Made by a program: the position numbers and the translations under genes
The notes under the pieces: model-generated
The model's input: the letters and a program-made list of their open reading frames with translations, nothing else
Told to the model about the DNA's origin: nothing
Database searches by the model: none
Shown here: piece by piece, positions 47,000 through 60,190 of the stretch
Layout: the number at the start of each line of letters is the position of its first letter
Position numbering within the stretch: the first letter of the stretch is position 1
Source of the DNA: Siphonodentalium dalli
Lineage: Eukaryota > Mollusca > Scaphopoda > Gadilida > Siphonodentaliidae
Assembly (NCBI GenBank): GCA_032622095.1
Contig: CP136064.1
Coordinates: 278,651,614-278,715,613, forward strand
Direction: 5' to 3'
DNA: 64,000 nt

Positions 47000-48310
47000 G
47001 GATGTGTTTCTTGGTTTATCGCAAGACGAGAAAACTAAACTTGAAATCGTGAAAGAATACACGTATCTTGGAATAAATTTTACTAGTAATAGAACATTCA
47101 TACAAGCTATAGGCGATATGGTCGCTAAAGCTCGCAAAGCCTATTTGCATTAAGAAGTGCATGCAACGATAAAGCAACACTCACTTTGCGCACATATAAA
47201 AAACTTTACGATAAACTCATCAAACCAATTATTCTGTATGGCAGTGAACTAGGGGGCGTTGAAATAACACCGTTGAATCACGAACGTATGTCATGTGAAA
47301 AGCTTCAGGTTAAATTTTGTAAACAAAATATTACATGCAGGGCGAAATGCGTCGAGTAACGCTGTGCGTGCTGAATTAGGTATATATCCAATATACACTG
47401 ATGTGATTAGTCGAATGGCGTCGTATGCCATAAAGTTATCGTCCCGCAACGACAGCAAATTATTAAACGAAGCGTTCGAAGAAAGTCCCCCTTTGCATCA
47501 CTAAAGGCGTCAGGACTCTACATACCGCGCAACCCGGCGAACATGAGTCCAACACTAAGCAAATTCAAACTAACTACGAAGGCGAACCATGTTTCTGACT
47601 TCCAAAGAAGTCTCAGCGTCGAAGCCTCACCCACAGGAAGAAATAAACTGAGAACGTATCGACTTTTTAAACATGACTACACTATCGAACCTTACCTTAT
47701 CCACACTAGCACAATAGAGGATAGAACCGCATTCGCTCGCTTTCGGATTACTCATAGAAAAAGGCAGACATGCAAACCCCCTGTAGATGTTGAGAAAAGA
47801 ATATGCTTATTGTGTAAACTTGGCTCTATAGAAGTTGAATTTCACTTTCTGATGGATTGCTCGCTTTATGCGGGTCTTATGAATGATTTAGTATCGATGA
47901 TTGGATCTGTACACCACCATTTTGATCACCTTTGCCCACTAGAGAAATTTAAGGTGATTATGACCAACGATTGTCCAGAAATTTGTGCAGGTGTCTGATC
48001 CGGAGGTTCTTTACATTGAGATCTGATTTTTGCAATGACATCTAATTGGCTTATGGTTATTGGATACCAATGGCCTCCGGCAGTAACTGTGATATTGTAT
48101 TTACAGTCGCAGCACAACTGTAAGCAATTAAACAATCATTCCGTCGTTGATTGCCGCGATGTGATTCATCATTTTCATTTGTATTATTATTTTGAACGCT
48201 TTAGTACTATGTTTGCTGTTTGATTGTTTATTCATTATGTATTCTCAGCAACCTGTCCTTATATATGGATGTTCTTGCTAATAAATTATATTCTATGCTA
48301 TTCTATTCTT
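47000..48310 (+). pseudogene. LINE 3' half: RT thumb to C-terminus plus 3' UTR
   Basis: Pieces in three frames: KLEIVKEYTYLGINFTSN (from about 47038), LYDKLIKPIILYGSEL, then 47295-47504 (LGIYPIYTDVISRMASYA) and 47543-47998, which contains FARFRITHRK and the Cys/His cluster CLLCKLGSIEVEFHFLMDC. It is 5'-truncated after the catalytic box. The 3' UTR ends with AATAAA near 48281 and a CTATT-rich tail (48291-48310). A different lineage from 46427-46990 although the two lie head to head. Confidence 0.85.
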
Positions 48311-48460
48311 TTATTGAGTTCGTTATAACGATACAATCGATGAGAGTTGGCGATCCAATTGCAGCATATGGGGAAAAAACTAAATTCCCCCACGACATGT
48401 ATTGGAGGCAGTTGTCGAGAATGAATCCAGCCTCTGCAAAAACGTTCGAAATAGTTTAGA

Positions 48461-48690
48461 TCACTCGTCGTGTGGGGAAGGAGGGTTTTTAATTATCGAG
48501 TCACCAATATGTGAATTAAATTCACCGACCACCATCACGTCAGCGTACGTGATGACGTTGTCTTCTAGTGATTCAAGGCACTCACTACAATAAGAATCAT
48601 CATGGCTGATGCTCGGAGGGTATACCTGAATAACAGTTAGATGCATGTTGGAGTTCAAATGAAAGCAGATCCCGATGAATCTTTGATCTG
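48461..48690 (-). pseudogene. LINE endonuclease fragment
   Basis: The minus strand reads RFIGICFHLN...LTVIQVYPPS, then ADVMVVGEFNSHIGDS. This matches the IYRP-to-GDFN segment of AP-type LINE endonucleases, with Asp of GDFN replaced by Glu. Only about 75 codons remain; no RT is attached. It may be a remnant of one of the neighbouring lineages. Confidence 0.7.
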
Positions 48691-48719
48691 TTAATTGAAG
48701 ATGAATGTTCCATCAGGCT

Positions 48720-49570
48720 GCATCGGACATACTATCTCGACATCACGACATACGCTTCTCGAGATCTCGACATATTATTTCGATATATTATCTCGAGAAA
48801 TCGATATACGCATTTCGAGATATTATTATACATAACCTGGATCATGTTTTGTGCATGATAAACTTTGCCATGTTTTGTATCCACACTATATTGTCCCGAC
48901 CATCAACATCGGCAAAAATATAAACTCTCCGTATTCCTGTTGTTTCTCTTTGATCCATTTTACACTATACACATGGGAATCACCCGCATACTCAATCATT
49001 TTGTCAATTGAACAGTACATTTTTCGGCACGCGGTATAGTCGTGGTCACACGGCGCTGTTGTCATTTCTGTAGCGGGAAAGTAATCAAGAAATTTCGGTT
49101 ATCGATAAATAACCTAACTGGCAAAGTGTGTGGCAGTCAATTATTTCACAGTATTCCGTGGATTAAATAAATTATTGTCGCATCAACGCTGAACTATATA
49201 GCACTATATATAGCATACTGACACATGATATATGCTATGTCGTATATATAGTAATAGGAGTTTATGCTATGCCGAGTTGTAAGCAGACACTTAATATATA
49301 TATAGTATGTCGAGATCTCGAGATGATATAATGTATTGACCATGTCGCAAATAAGTCACCGTAAATTGATAACTTCCAATTCAAATAGCACACTGACATA
49401 TATATATTATCCCGTATAGTAATATGAACATTATGGTGCCACTTATATAGATGTATCTCGAGTAAATATCTCGAGATTTCGAGATATGTCGTGATCTTGA
49501 GATAATATCTCGAAATGTGTATGTCAAGATCTTGAGATAATATATGTATTGACAATGTCGTGAATCAGTC
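48720..49570. repeat. TCGAGATA-type palindromic short repeats
   Basis: Clusters of ATCTCGAGATAT-like phrases lie at 48730-48830 and, mostly as inverse wording, at 49300-49320 and 49455-49545. Also repeated is TGTATTGACAATGTCGTGAATCAGTCACCG (near 49543 with a diverged copy near 49332). The CTCGAG palindromes are far denser than elsewhere. No coding sense. Confidence 0.7.
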
Positions 49571-50564
49571 ACCGAAATCTTCCAGTTTTAAATCAATGTA
49601 ACAGAAGAACCAGTTTTGCTAACTATGATGTAGTTCTACTATGTTTATAAACGTTTAACCCATGAAATTAGGTTTGAAAATTTACACCCACAGTTGAAAT
49701 GTATACCTACAGTATAAATGTATACCCACAGTATAGGCTGTAAAGATGAAAATTACATAAATAGGTGTTATATACACAATGGCATAGGCAATTATGGTAA
49801 ACAGAGATCCTGTTGGAAGGGGGAGTTACAGTTAAAAACTCACCTACCCACGCAGCAGCGTCGCCCACAGTATCGTATCTGAAATAGAATTGAAAAACCG
49901 AGCAGATGGACAAAAGTCATATGTGTGAGGGTAACCACCCGAGTTTCGGGTGTCAAACCGCGGAATGATACTCCAAGGAGATGTATCATATAATCGGAGT
50001 TGATCCATATTGGATAAAAAAAGTCTCAGATTATATATTTTTCATTTAGACAGCTTCCCTGAACGCCCTTTCCTGGCAAGACGTACACAAATTGTGTTTT
50101 GAGTTTGTATTCTTTTAAGATTCAATACAAGGCCCGGACATGTATTAGGGTGGCCAACAGCGAAACGTTGTAAAGAACAATTGAGTGAAAGAATTATACC
50201 TGACTAAGACACCATATGTGTGTGAGGGTGTGTTTATGTGTGTGTTATTTTATGTATTATTTGTTATGGCATCGGACACAAATTCAAAACAGCGAATAAG
50301 TAAGCCTTACTATCTATCTGTATTTGTTCAGCATAGGATCAATCCGGATATAAGTAAGCTGGGTCCTGGATCAGTATGGTGGTGATTGACTGCTGGGTGA
50401 TGTTGTTTACAGCAGTGAAGCACATGCACTTTCCTCAAGCTGACTCCATTCGGGAAGAATGAATGTTTTAGTTATTTTGTGTTGGCCTTGATCATCTTGG
50501 AGGGTTTTGAGTTATTACACTCATAATGTGCACAATATTTTGCGGCTTGTAACCTTCGAATTGT
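49571..50564. other. No gene recognised
   Basis: Short triplicated phrase CCCACAGT-AAATGTATACC near 49688-49735. Otherwise AT-rich with no supported feature. Confidence 0.4.
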
Positions 50565-51300
50565 TTAGAAACAATCTTTCGGCCCACTTTTGTACCAGTT
50601 AATATGTATCGTGACAGATGGTAACTTCCCGTCAACTATTTGAGTGAAGAGTGTCAACCTCTGGGTGCGTCTTCTATCTTGTAATGGGTGGAGTCCTATA
50701 TGTTTTGTCATAGCTGTGGCAGCTCCTTCTTCACCGGATCGCCAGTCATTTGAGATAAATCTTGCGGCTCGTTTCTGGATATGTTCAATTGCATCGATTC
50801 TTTTTGCAGGAACGGATCCCATACCTTAGCATCATAGTCAAGTTTGGATCTTACTAATGTGTCGTACACTGTTTGCTTCCTCTTTGGCGGTGCCCGATAC
50901 CGGTTTCTTCTGAGGAAGCCGAGTGTACTGCTTTCCTTTCTCGTCAGTTTATTGATGTGATTCGTCAAGATAGTTCACCGGATAGTGTGACGCCCAGATA
51001 AGGAGTATCATCGACTGCTTGCAAGATGCGATTTCAGAGCTTGTACATGTGGGTGGTCTTCGGTTTTATTGACATCACGAAGCATTTTTTGGCATTGAAA
51101 GGCATATCCCAGTCGTCTGCCCATTGTTCTCGATGTTTAAGATTTTGCTCTGGAGATTCACGTGGCACAGGACGAGTAGCGGACCGAGGAAAGTACCATG
51201 GGGAACACCAGACTGCACTGGTTCTTTCTGTGAGCATGGTTCTTCGACGACGACCTTCGTGTAACTAAAGACAGAAAATACCACTCACCTTACCAGAAGC
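50565..51300 (-). pseudogene. LINE reverse transcriptase fragment lacking its catalytic box
   Basis: Frames in order: SGVPHGTFLGPLLVLCHVN (51230-51140), LKHREQWADDWDMPFNAKKC (about 51150-51080), then GFLRRN...VYDTLVRSKLDYDAKVWDP (50925-50810) and IDAIEHIQKRAARFISNDW to a stop at 50565. Motif B and the thumb are present. However, CHVN is followed directly by the LQxxL..W helix that normally lies downstream of the (Y/F)ADD box, so about 35 codons including the catalytic aspartates are deleted. Several shifts; inactive. Confidence 0.85.
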
Positions 51301-53414
51301 ATAGCGTGATCATGGGGAGTGGTCACGTTTGCATGTATCCAGGTCCTGAATCCACTGAGCGCCGGATCTGCATACGATTTAGTGTGCATATCTACAGTAG
51401 CCCATGTCGAATCTTGCAAGTCCTATAAGATGGAATCACGATGCATATCTGTTCAACCGAAATGCAATTCGGTCTAAAATATTGTACTGGAGCCGGTAAA
51501 TGCGCTTTCACGGCATGTCACCACCCAAACTCCATACAGCGCCATCTACGTTATCACTGCGATATAGCACTGCCACAAGGATGTTACTTTGCAGACGATA
51601 ATTCTATTTTTACATATCGTCGCGAAACAATATTTAGTCACCTATTATCTTGTTTTGACCACCAATTTGTTTTTAAAGTTTGCCATAATGGTAATTCTTT
51701 CGGTATTGATAAAAACAATATGAACTGAGCCAGACATAGACAATTTTAAACCTAAAACATAAGACCTAAAAACACCGAAGAAATCCTGACCAATTAATGT
51801 CCTTATGGCAGTGGTATCTCAGCGGAGCGATGGGAGATAACTCTGCCTGGAGTTTGGTCGCCACCTTCATGTGTGAAGGATAACTCTTGCTGGGAAAATT
51901 GCAGATCTGTTCACTGATTTAACATATTCTGACGTATCTAGTCATTTTCAGTGATATGTTTATATCTAGATAATTATTTCTGTTAAATGTATATGTTATC
52001 TTTATACCGGCTCCATCCCAAAATATAGCATGTAAAATTTCTGATATATGCATTTTTGTTACAGCTGATATACAAAGTCTATTTTTGATACATTTATATT
52101 TTTATGTTATTGTTTGTTACACCTCAGTTAGTGTTAAGTCTTGTAGAGTTAGGTAGCAGGTAAAAGTTCACAAAAAATCATCATTGTGCTGATCTGGAAT
52201 CTTACCAAGTATAAATGGAGCGAATACATTGGCTTGATCTGGAATCGGGACTCTGGTAAAAGTGGATAAGATCCTTTGACCTGAGATGGATTCCAGAATT
52301 AACGAAATGTTGGTTAAATCTGTGTAACAGATTTAGCTGTTTCATGGCTACAACTTTTGTTTATTGTCATTAAAATTGGTTAACTGGATGCTCTTAAAGC
52401 AGCAGGGTCGATTCTTGTATTTATTTATAAATAGGGCATGGATTTAATTTGTATAACTAGTTTGTGTCTGATCTGAGCTTCACAAAATTGGAGGTTTGCC
52501 TTCAATAGTGTCATCAGGTAATACCAGATACACACTTGGGTTTAAATTTGATTATGAGACAAGTATCTCGGAGTTACTAAATGTTTGCCTTGGGCTCAGG
52601 CTTTGCAAAATTAGATGTTTTCCTTTCATAGTGCAAGCAGTTTTCCAATGCAAGCATTTCGCATTCACTAGTTTCCAAACTGAGTAAATTTTGATTTCGT
52701 TTGTTTACAATTAATGTTATTGTTGAAGTTCTATATTATTTGGGTGATAATTATCTATTTAACTTATTGAACTTTATTTCATAGTTAGTCTTTCATAGAC
52801 AACCGTTACATGGATGTAATGTATGGTTCCTGAACAACCTAGACGTGAGCCATTGTCTACTAGGTTAGGAACCGCTACAATATAATACAATAAGAATAGT
52901 ATCCCTTAAATATATCACAAAAATCAGAAATCTTTTTTAAATTGGTCGAATGCTGAATCATATCAGATGGTGAGACCCTTATAAAAATACTACTTCTACT
53001 ATACTTTTACTATGGTATTATCAGTTAGTTATATATAAAAAATTTCCATTGTATTTATGGAGACTTTGAACTTTCCGACAATTGTCTACTATATCATTAC
53101 TACAGTAATACTTTGTTTACTATATTATTACTAAAGTAATAATGTGTTAGTATTACATAAACACTATTGTAAAATTATGTTATTAGTATGGTAAAAATAT
53201 AGTGATACTTATCGACGGCAGCTTTTAGAAGCCTTAATATTTGAGGCAAAACATTGGAGTTGTGAAGCACTTCTTGACGTAGTTATAACAATGTTCTTGC
53301 CAAGTTCTGTTAATTTGAGTATGACAAAATGTACTCCATTATTTTTCTCTGATTAACGAACGAATCATGATTTTCTTCTCGTAAAAATACAGAAAATAAC
53401 ACAGCTGCATGAAT
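51301..53414. other. No gene recognised
   Basis: A 49-bp imperfect hairpin lies at 52825-52873 (GGTTCCT...AGGAACC). From about 52990 to 53220 the sequence has TACTA/TAGTA-rich wording like that of the 126-bp repeat at 54 kb. No coding motif. Confidence 0.45.
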
Positions 53415-53815
53415 TATAACACTCCCCAGATTATTTTACATTAAGTTGGCAACTCCCTGACATGTCGATGAGATTTATTTATACAAATATTTACATGTTC
53501 ACATCAGGCGGTCACGGAGAATAATACAACATCTCCTCGCGCTTCACGTTCGTATCAAGAGAGCGTTCAGAATCAAGTCCCCTTTAGTCTCGGCTGAAAC
53601 AAGTATATATGATAATCTGGAAGCCACACCTAATAGATGTGTAACAATCTGATTGGTACACGTTTTGACCTGTCCAACAGGCTAAGATATAATATATTCT
53701 TTATAGGACCATTTCATTTCGGGTAAGTTTCCCACGCATAAAATATGGACATCTGGCTAGGTATTGACTTCCAAATTAACCCTATATACGCCGTGTGACG
53801 TACGAAAGTGTTACA
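53415..53815 (-). mobile_element. LTR copy 3, complete
   Basis: On the minus strand it starts TGTAACACTTTCG at 53815 and ends TGGGGAGTGTTATA at 53415, with one C-to-T change in the final TTACA. CCAAT lies near 53650, TATATAC near 53605 and AATAAA at 53474-53479 (complement). It shares CATA-TTTATGCGTGG with copy 1, absent from copy 2, so copies 1 and 3 are closer. No 5-bp duplication is visible and no internal genes adjoin it. Confidence 0.8.
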
Positions 53816-53989
53816 AAAGTGCTATCGCTCAGTGGCATAGTATTACTGGCTACTAAGTGTTTATTGTACTATAATAGCTACACAATGTCACATGCCATAC
53901 TATGATATTATGATATACTATAGTAATACCACATATAAAATTATATATTAAACAATACATAAGTAGATGAAAGTTGGATAGTGTTTCAT

Positions 53990-54600
53990 ACTGTATTGTT
54001 GTATATTATATCTGTATTACAGTAAAATGTAGTTATACTGTAGTGTACTATGATATACCCTGGGATAATATAGCATTACAATAGCAAACAATAGTAAAAG
54101 TCCCAGGATAACTATGGTTGCTGCATAGCATTTCACACTGTACTACAGTATACTATAGTTATATTGCAGTGTTCTATTGTATACCTTTTGGTACCATACT
54201 ATTACCACAGCAGAATATAGTAGAAGTTCCAGGAGTACTATGGTTGCTGCATAGCATTTCACACTGTACTACAGTATACTATAGTTATATTGCAGTGTTC
54301 TATTGTATACCTTTTGGTACCATACTATTACCACAGCAGAATATAGTAGAAGTTCCAGGAGTACTATGCTCGATGCACAGTATTTCACAGTGTACTATGG
54401 TATACTATAGTTATACTCTATTGTAGTACGGTGTGTCATGATATACTATAGTATTACCACAACAAACTATAGTAAAGTTCCAGGAGTACTATGATTGATG
54501 CATATTATTTCACACTGTTCTATAGTATGCTGTAGTTAATACTGTATTGTACTATGTTATATCATAGAAATACGACTATACACCACAGTATTTCTTGTCA
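53990..54600. repeat. 126-bp tandem repeat
   Basis: ACTATGGTTGCTGCATAGC occurs at 54111 and 54237, and the two 126-bp units are identical over their length. Diverged units precede (from about 53990) and follow (54363, 54489). Because 126 is a multiple of three a 102-codon frame stays open; it is an artefact of the period. Confidence 0.92.
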
Positions 54601-56978
54601 GGGAAGTATCACGTTAAAGTGAATTTAATCATCATGTCACCGAAAACATGTCTAGTCAGCCTTTCTCCTGAAAATAGGCTCATATTAAACTTATTTAAAA
54701 AAAAAATAAGTCCATGTCGGCATAATTGTAATCTGAATTTCGCTCTATATAAACATACAACGACTTTCCAAATTTACACTCTTTCCAACAAATCCCTGTG
54801 CAAATATATTCATATTGGACTGATTTGATTTTTAACATCACCCATAGTGAGCTTATAACCGTTATTCCGTTGAATGGCGCGGGTCGCAGTGAAACAAACA
54901 TTATAAAGAGCGTAAATATGGTCAGTCGTGTCGATGAAAAAAGTCGAATAAATACTACCAATATGAGCGTATTGCGTATGTAAATAGTCCCAGATTGGAC
55001 TGTTTAAAAACCGCGTTTTATGTACATATACAGCCGAATTCTGGTCTCTGGTCTGGATCAGGTTTCACGCAAACTATAGTCCAACCAGGCCCAGACCACA
55101 GGGATCGCGAAATGTTACCTAGCTTCGAACCGAGTAAGCCGGGATTATTGTTGCGAATTTGTCGGAATTCTCGTCTTTGAAAATCCCATGTTTACATGAA
55201 CCAAGGTTTGCCTTCTTAATGTCAGTCAAATCTGTGTCAGGTGTTGTCATATTTCGTGCTAACGTACGAGTTTTGATCACGAAACATATACGTAACTTGT
55301 TTAAAGCGTATACTTCAGTATAATCAAATAGGATAAGTTTTAAATGACTCTGAAGTGTACAGGGAATATTCCAATGATGTTTGAACTTGACACACTGTAG
55401 AATGATCGATAGTTCCGAGTTATACGTAATAGTCTGCAACTGAGACCTAGCGCCCATTGGTCTGGGATTTTTTGAAAAAACGAGACTCGAACCTGAGACG
55501 AGAATACCGATTTCTGGTTTCGAAGTAACGATACAGATTAGTAATTTGATTGCAAATCATGCGCGTGTTTAGCTGGCTTTAGTGTGGGGTTTTATTTATA
55601 ATATTCTCTCACTGTTTGATAGCATACCTCCGGTAGATGGATTAGACCTGCATCAGGTTTATCGTGATTATTTAAACGCGACAATGATAAATAGGGAATT
55701 ATAGTAGTTTTGCAATGGGAAAGTAATTAATGTGGGAAACTTCGATTCGGTGTATCTGACAAATGAATTTAGTCAGAGCTAATCATGCAACCTCTAAATC
55801 ATCACTTGGGAATAAATTATTGCTGGATACAATAATAATTTACAAATAATAAATAAACACAACACCAAAATACAAAACAATAAAAACATATAAATAAATA
55901 AAAATAATATTTCAACATTATATTAAGACACAATAAAAACTTGTGGTACAAAATAAGGATATATGCTATAAATATGATTGGAAAATTTGTTGAATGTGAC
56001 CAATAAATTATGTGAGCAATAATTTCCAATAACTTCAAGCAAGCTGATAGTGGTTACAATCTTTTTAAATAACTTATTAGAAATTCTCAAGTCCGCGAAG
56101 TTACATATATATTGTAGCCCCACCTGTCACCCCTTCTCCCCAACTGATTGAATTTTGCAACTGGTACCTCATCCGTATCAGCTGTCGGAAACACCCCAAC
56201 TGATATTCCATATAACAATGGTTCGAGTGTTTTCCAACTGATGACAATTTTGTCAAAACATTTGACTACAATAAGGAAAACATTCCATTTGTTTTGTTTT
56301 ACAAAAATAACAAAAGTCTTTGAATGACATTCACTCACCTCCATTTTCTTCGCGATGTGGCATATATCGGCGAGAACGATCATTGCTAGTACTGCAATAA
56401 TTGAATTCTACGTCACAGATACAGCTATAGATCCCCACGTAATGACTTGATTAACGTACCTGGATTACTATTACCTCAACCAGCTTCAATCCAATGGATA
56501 ATGATGTGATTTTGCGGTAGCGCACGTCAATCTGAAATCAGACGGGAGGTCGTATACTATATACTACCATCTAATTAATAGATGTAAGTCGGATACTATA
56601 TACTACCATCTACCTAATACATGTAAGTTGGTTCCTATGACTGTGTAAGTGGTCGACACGACATATATGTTCTCCAAAACCAGCTAATATTAGAGTAAGT
56701 GCGCGTACACATGAAGCTGCAAGAAAATATCTGCAAGAAATTTTCAGGTAAAATTGCACACTGATATTTTCTTGCTGCAAAGATTACGCCCGTGAGAACG
56801 CGGCGGTTTAGACGGCGTTGATTGAGCTCAATCAGAACAGTATTAGTCATGTTGGTTCAAGTGAATTGCGTCCAGTAAATAACCTATAGTCAATTTTGGC
56901 AATTCATAGCTTTGTGAAATTTCCAACTGTTGACATGTATTACCAAAGTCGGGTGGATAAGGCACCCACCGACCTGTA
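54601..56978. other. No gene recognised; minor repeats
   Basis: An A/T-rich block at 55820-56000. A 40-bp tandem pair (ATACTATATACTACCATCTA at 56554 and 56593). An inverted pair around GCAAGAAAATATC / GATATTTTCTTGC at about 56723 and 56762; the phrase CGTACACATG plus this motif recurs in inverse near 61108-61135, suggesting a small MITE. Confidence 0.45.
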
Positions 56979-59900
56979 TAGTGGGGGGGGGGGGGGTAGT
57001 TGCAAAATCGTTCACAAAGTGGTGAGTATCACTAAACTGGCTGGTTCCAGATTTTGGAGGTCACCTTGAACTTCAATTTGACCTTGACCTTTTTGAAAAT
57101 CTCAGTTTTTGGGTTGGGTGGTTTATGCCATCCTTTCTTGTGAAAATCGCATCTTCTCACAGTTTCTCAATGTAATTATAGTTGGGATATGATCACGCTT
57201 CATTTGGGCCAAAACATATCCAAATTTTCATAAGATGGCCGCCAAAATGGTCGCCGAAAGTTGAAAATATGACATTTTTCACAAATATCTTCTAGATCAA
57301 TTCATGTTGTTTGGAACTGGTTGAGTAATGCAACTTTATTTTGTCTTTTGTATATTAACTGATCATTGGAGCAATTAATTGTGGAATTATTGGGGTCCTA
57401 GCCCCTACCGATACCTCAAAAATTCGATTTTACAGAATGCAGTATAAAATTTCATAAAAAAATCACAATTGGGATTCTAGTCATATTTCAACAAGAAATT
57501 AACATTACTTTGTAATGTCAGTGAGGCATATCATTACCTATGAATATTCCAAATCACTGGAACCAAAATTCTTACTATGGCTCAAAATGGCTGCCAATAT
57601 GGCCGCCAAAATATGGAAAATGGTAAATATTACACCAGCATGTCATGCAATCGCTTATAAGTTGTGGCTGATGTATAAAATTGGCTATTCTGCATTCTAT
57701 ACATTGAATACTAACATGTCTGATGCACCATGGTTAATTGTTACTATTGTCACCACTGATATCGTCAAAAATATTGACATAAATATTGGCAAACATTCAC
57801 TTTTCAGGTTTGGACCATTTTTTTTTAGGTAAATGTAACTATCTTTTGATTGAAAGCTGTTTATTGTTTTGGTCTACCTTAAATGTGTCTCACTACGGTG
57901 TTTATAGACCAAATTGCTCAAGATGACTTCCAAAATGGCAACCAAATTTGTAAATTGTTAATTTGTTTTACATATATCCCGAACATTCTCTGCATTATCC
58001 GAAAAGGTAGCAAAATGGGACTCACTTGGTTATTATATGTGTTAGTTGATTAACTGACAACTACATGTTCTATTCTGGTTGTCCCAGTTCCGTATGGGGC
58101 AAGACAAATTCATTTTGAAGTATGTCATTTTGCCGAGAACCTCTTTTGTGAATTTGGCCATACTTATTGAAAGGGAATTGGCAGAAGTTTGAGACAGAAC
58201 TGAGATGGACCATAACATTTGGCTATTCTGGTCTATTATGCTAAAAAATGAGTTGAATCGGGATGCATGGAGTGATTGTATGGTGTATGATTGTGTATAT
58301 CCAGTACGGGTGCACCATGTGTGCCTGTATGGCCATTGGTGTGGTTTATGGATATAGCTACATGGTCATATATGTGTTGATTATGTATATATGGAGTGAC
58401 TGTAAGGTCATGGGTAGGATGTACATGTGTTGTCTATGTGATCATGGATGGGGTGTGTGGATAAATAGGGTGTGATTTTATGGTTACGGGTAATGTGTAC
58501 ATGGAATGATTGTACGATCATGATTGAATGTGAATATCTGGAGTAAGCTGGGCGGACATTATCGAGCGTGTGGGTATATAGGGAGTGTCCTTGTGGTAAC
58601 GGGTGGGATGTATATTTATATATCTCGTGGATGTATTATCATTGGTGCGTGTATAGGGATTAGCTGTATTATCATGGATGGCATGTATGATTATACAGTG
58701 AATTGCTGAATTGTCATGTGTGAGGTGTAAATGCAAGTATGGATTGTTTGAGTGGTCGAGTGTATATCTGGAAGGACTGAATGTCCATTAGTGAGGTTTA
58801 CATCTATGCCCGGAGTGAATATATGGTCTAGAGTGGGCTGCATATGTATATCGAGTGGTTACATGACTATGTGTGCCGAGTAGTTATATAGGTAATGACT
58901 GTATGATCAATGGTGAGATGAGTGCATGTAGGTATACAAGTAGTGACTGTAATACAGGATGATCATAAATGTAATGGACATCTATACAGGGGGTGACTAA
59001 ATGGTCATGTGTCAGGCGTATGAGTATACCTGGTGTTCCTGTTTTGGTGACTTGTGGCGGTATGGTCATGTGTAGGTTATACCAGTATACACATGTGTTG
59101 CTTTATTGTCATGGGTGAGGGATATGTGTATATAGCGAGTGGCTATATGGCCATGGATAAGGTGCATATGCATACAGGTAGTGACTATACTGACATGGCT
59201 GGGGTGTATTAGTATATCTTGATTGACTATGCGGCTATGGTGTGACAAATAGAGATATAGGGAGTGACATGGCCAATGTTGTGGTGAATATGTATATAAG
59301 GATTGACGATGATCGTGTATGAATGTTCTGAATAGGTACAGACGGGGTGACTATATGGCCATAGGTCAGATGAAGGAGTATACCAGGTGCCAATGGAGAG
59401 GGTATGTGTATGAAGCGAGTGGCTATGTGGCCATTGGTACATCAACCACAACTTGTAAGCGAATGCAGGACACCCTGGGGCAATATTTACCATTTTCCAT
59501 ATTTTGGTGGCCATTTTGGCAGCCATTTTGAGCCAAGGTAAGATTTTTGGTTCCTGAGAGTTGGAATATTCATAGGTAATGATATGCCTCACTAACATTA
59601 CAATGTTCTTTTCATTTCTTGTTGAAATATGACTAGAATCCCAATTGTGATTTTTTTGTAAAATTTTATACCGCGTTTTGTAAAATCGAATTTTTGAGGG
59701 ATTGGAAGGGGCTAGGAGCCCAATAATTGCATATTTAATTGCTCCAATGATCAGTTAATATACAAAATAAAGTCATATTACTCAACTAGTTCCAAACAGC
59801 ATGAATTGATCTACAAAATATTTGTAAAAAAATGTCATATTTTCAACTTCCGGCGGCCATTTTGACGGCCAACTTGGATGGTGTGTTTAAATATTAGCTC

Positions 59901-60190
59901 AGAAAAGTGTCATTGTGTCTTAGCTTTACGAAAATATATACATTTGTATGCATTATACTTGATTTTGCCGCTATAATTTGCATAAAACTGATAAATAAAA
60001 CAAATCGTCTTTTTAGGGGGTGTTCTACTTCCGGTCAATTTTTTCCAGGTTCCACTCACTGAAAAGCTGGAACCAACTAGATTCTCATTTAGAATATGTT
60101 AAACTACATCTGTGCCAATTTTGGTGCTTCTATCAAAAAGTGAACGATTTTTATGTTTTCCTGTAATTACCCCCCCCCCCCCCCCCACTA
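56979..60190. mobile_element. FB2: complete foldback element bounded by poly-G / poly-C
   Basis: The left end is TAGT followed by 14 G (56983-56996) and the right end is 17 C followed by ACTA (60187-60190), so the ends are inverse. The left arm (to about 58262) and right arm (about 59441-60190) pair through TCGTTCAC, TGGTTCCAG, GGCCGCCAAAATGG, GTTGAAAATATGACATTTTT, ATGACTAGAATCCCAATTGTG and CATTTTGAGCCA, with indels; the left arm is longer. The middle is the 42-bp minisatellite. A 3-bp GTA may flank it but is too short to trust. No transposase. A second locus of the family is at 2091-6848. Confidence 0.85.
58263..59440. repeat. FB2 42-bp minisatellite
   Basis: Units approximate GTGACTATATGGCCATGG followed by GTGAGGTGTATGTGTATATA; good examples start at 59099, 59143 and 59185. 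The identity between units is low, so the array is old. It corresponds, in inverse, to 2091-2335 and 3346-3720. Long frames on either strand follow the 14-codon period. Confidence 0.85.

Noticed and set aside
46427-48310. Twin-primed (5'-inverted) LINE
   Set aside because: The minus fragment followed by a plus 3' half has the right geometry. But both cover the same (E)xTxLG position with different residues (VLTEDTECTHL against KLEIVKEYTYLG), so they are two lineages lying head to head.
54118-54426. 102-codon frame with two identical 42-residue halves
   Set aside because: Artefact of a 126-bp tandem repeat; no composition or motif of a protein.
55440-55545. tRNA-like B box (GGTTCGAGTC on the minus strand)
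   Set aside because: No A box at proper spacing and no acceptor stem or anticodon arm could be folded.
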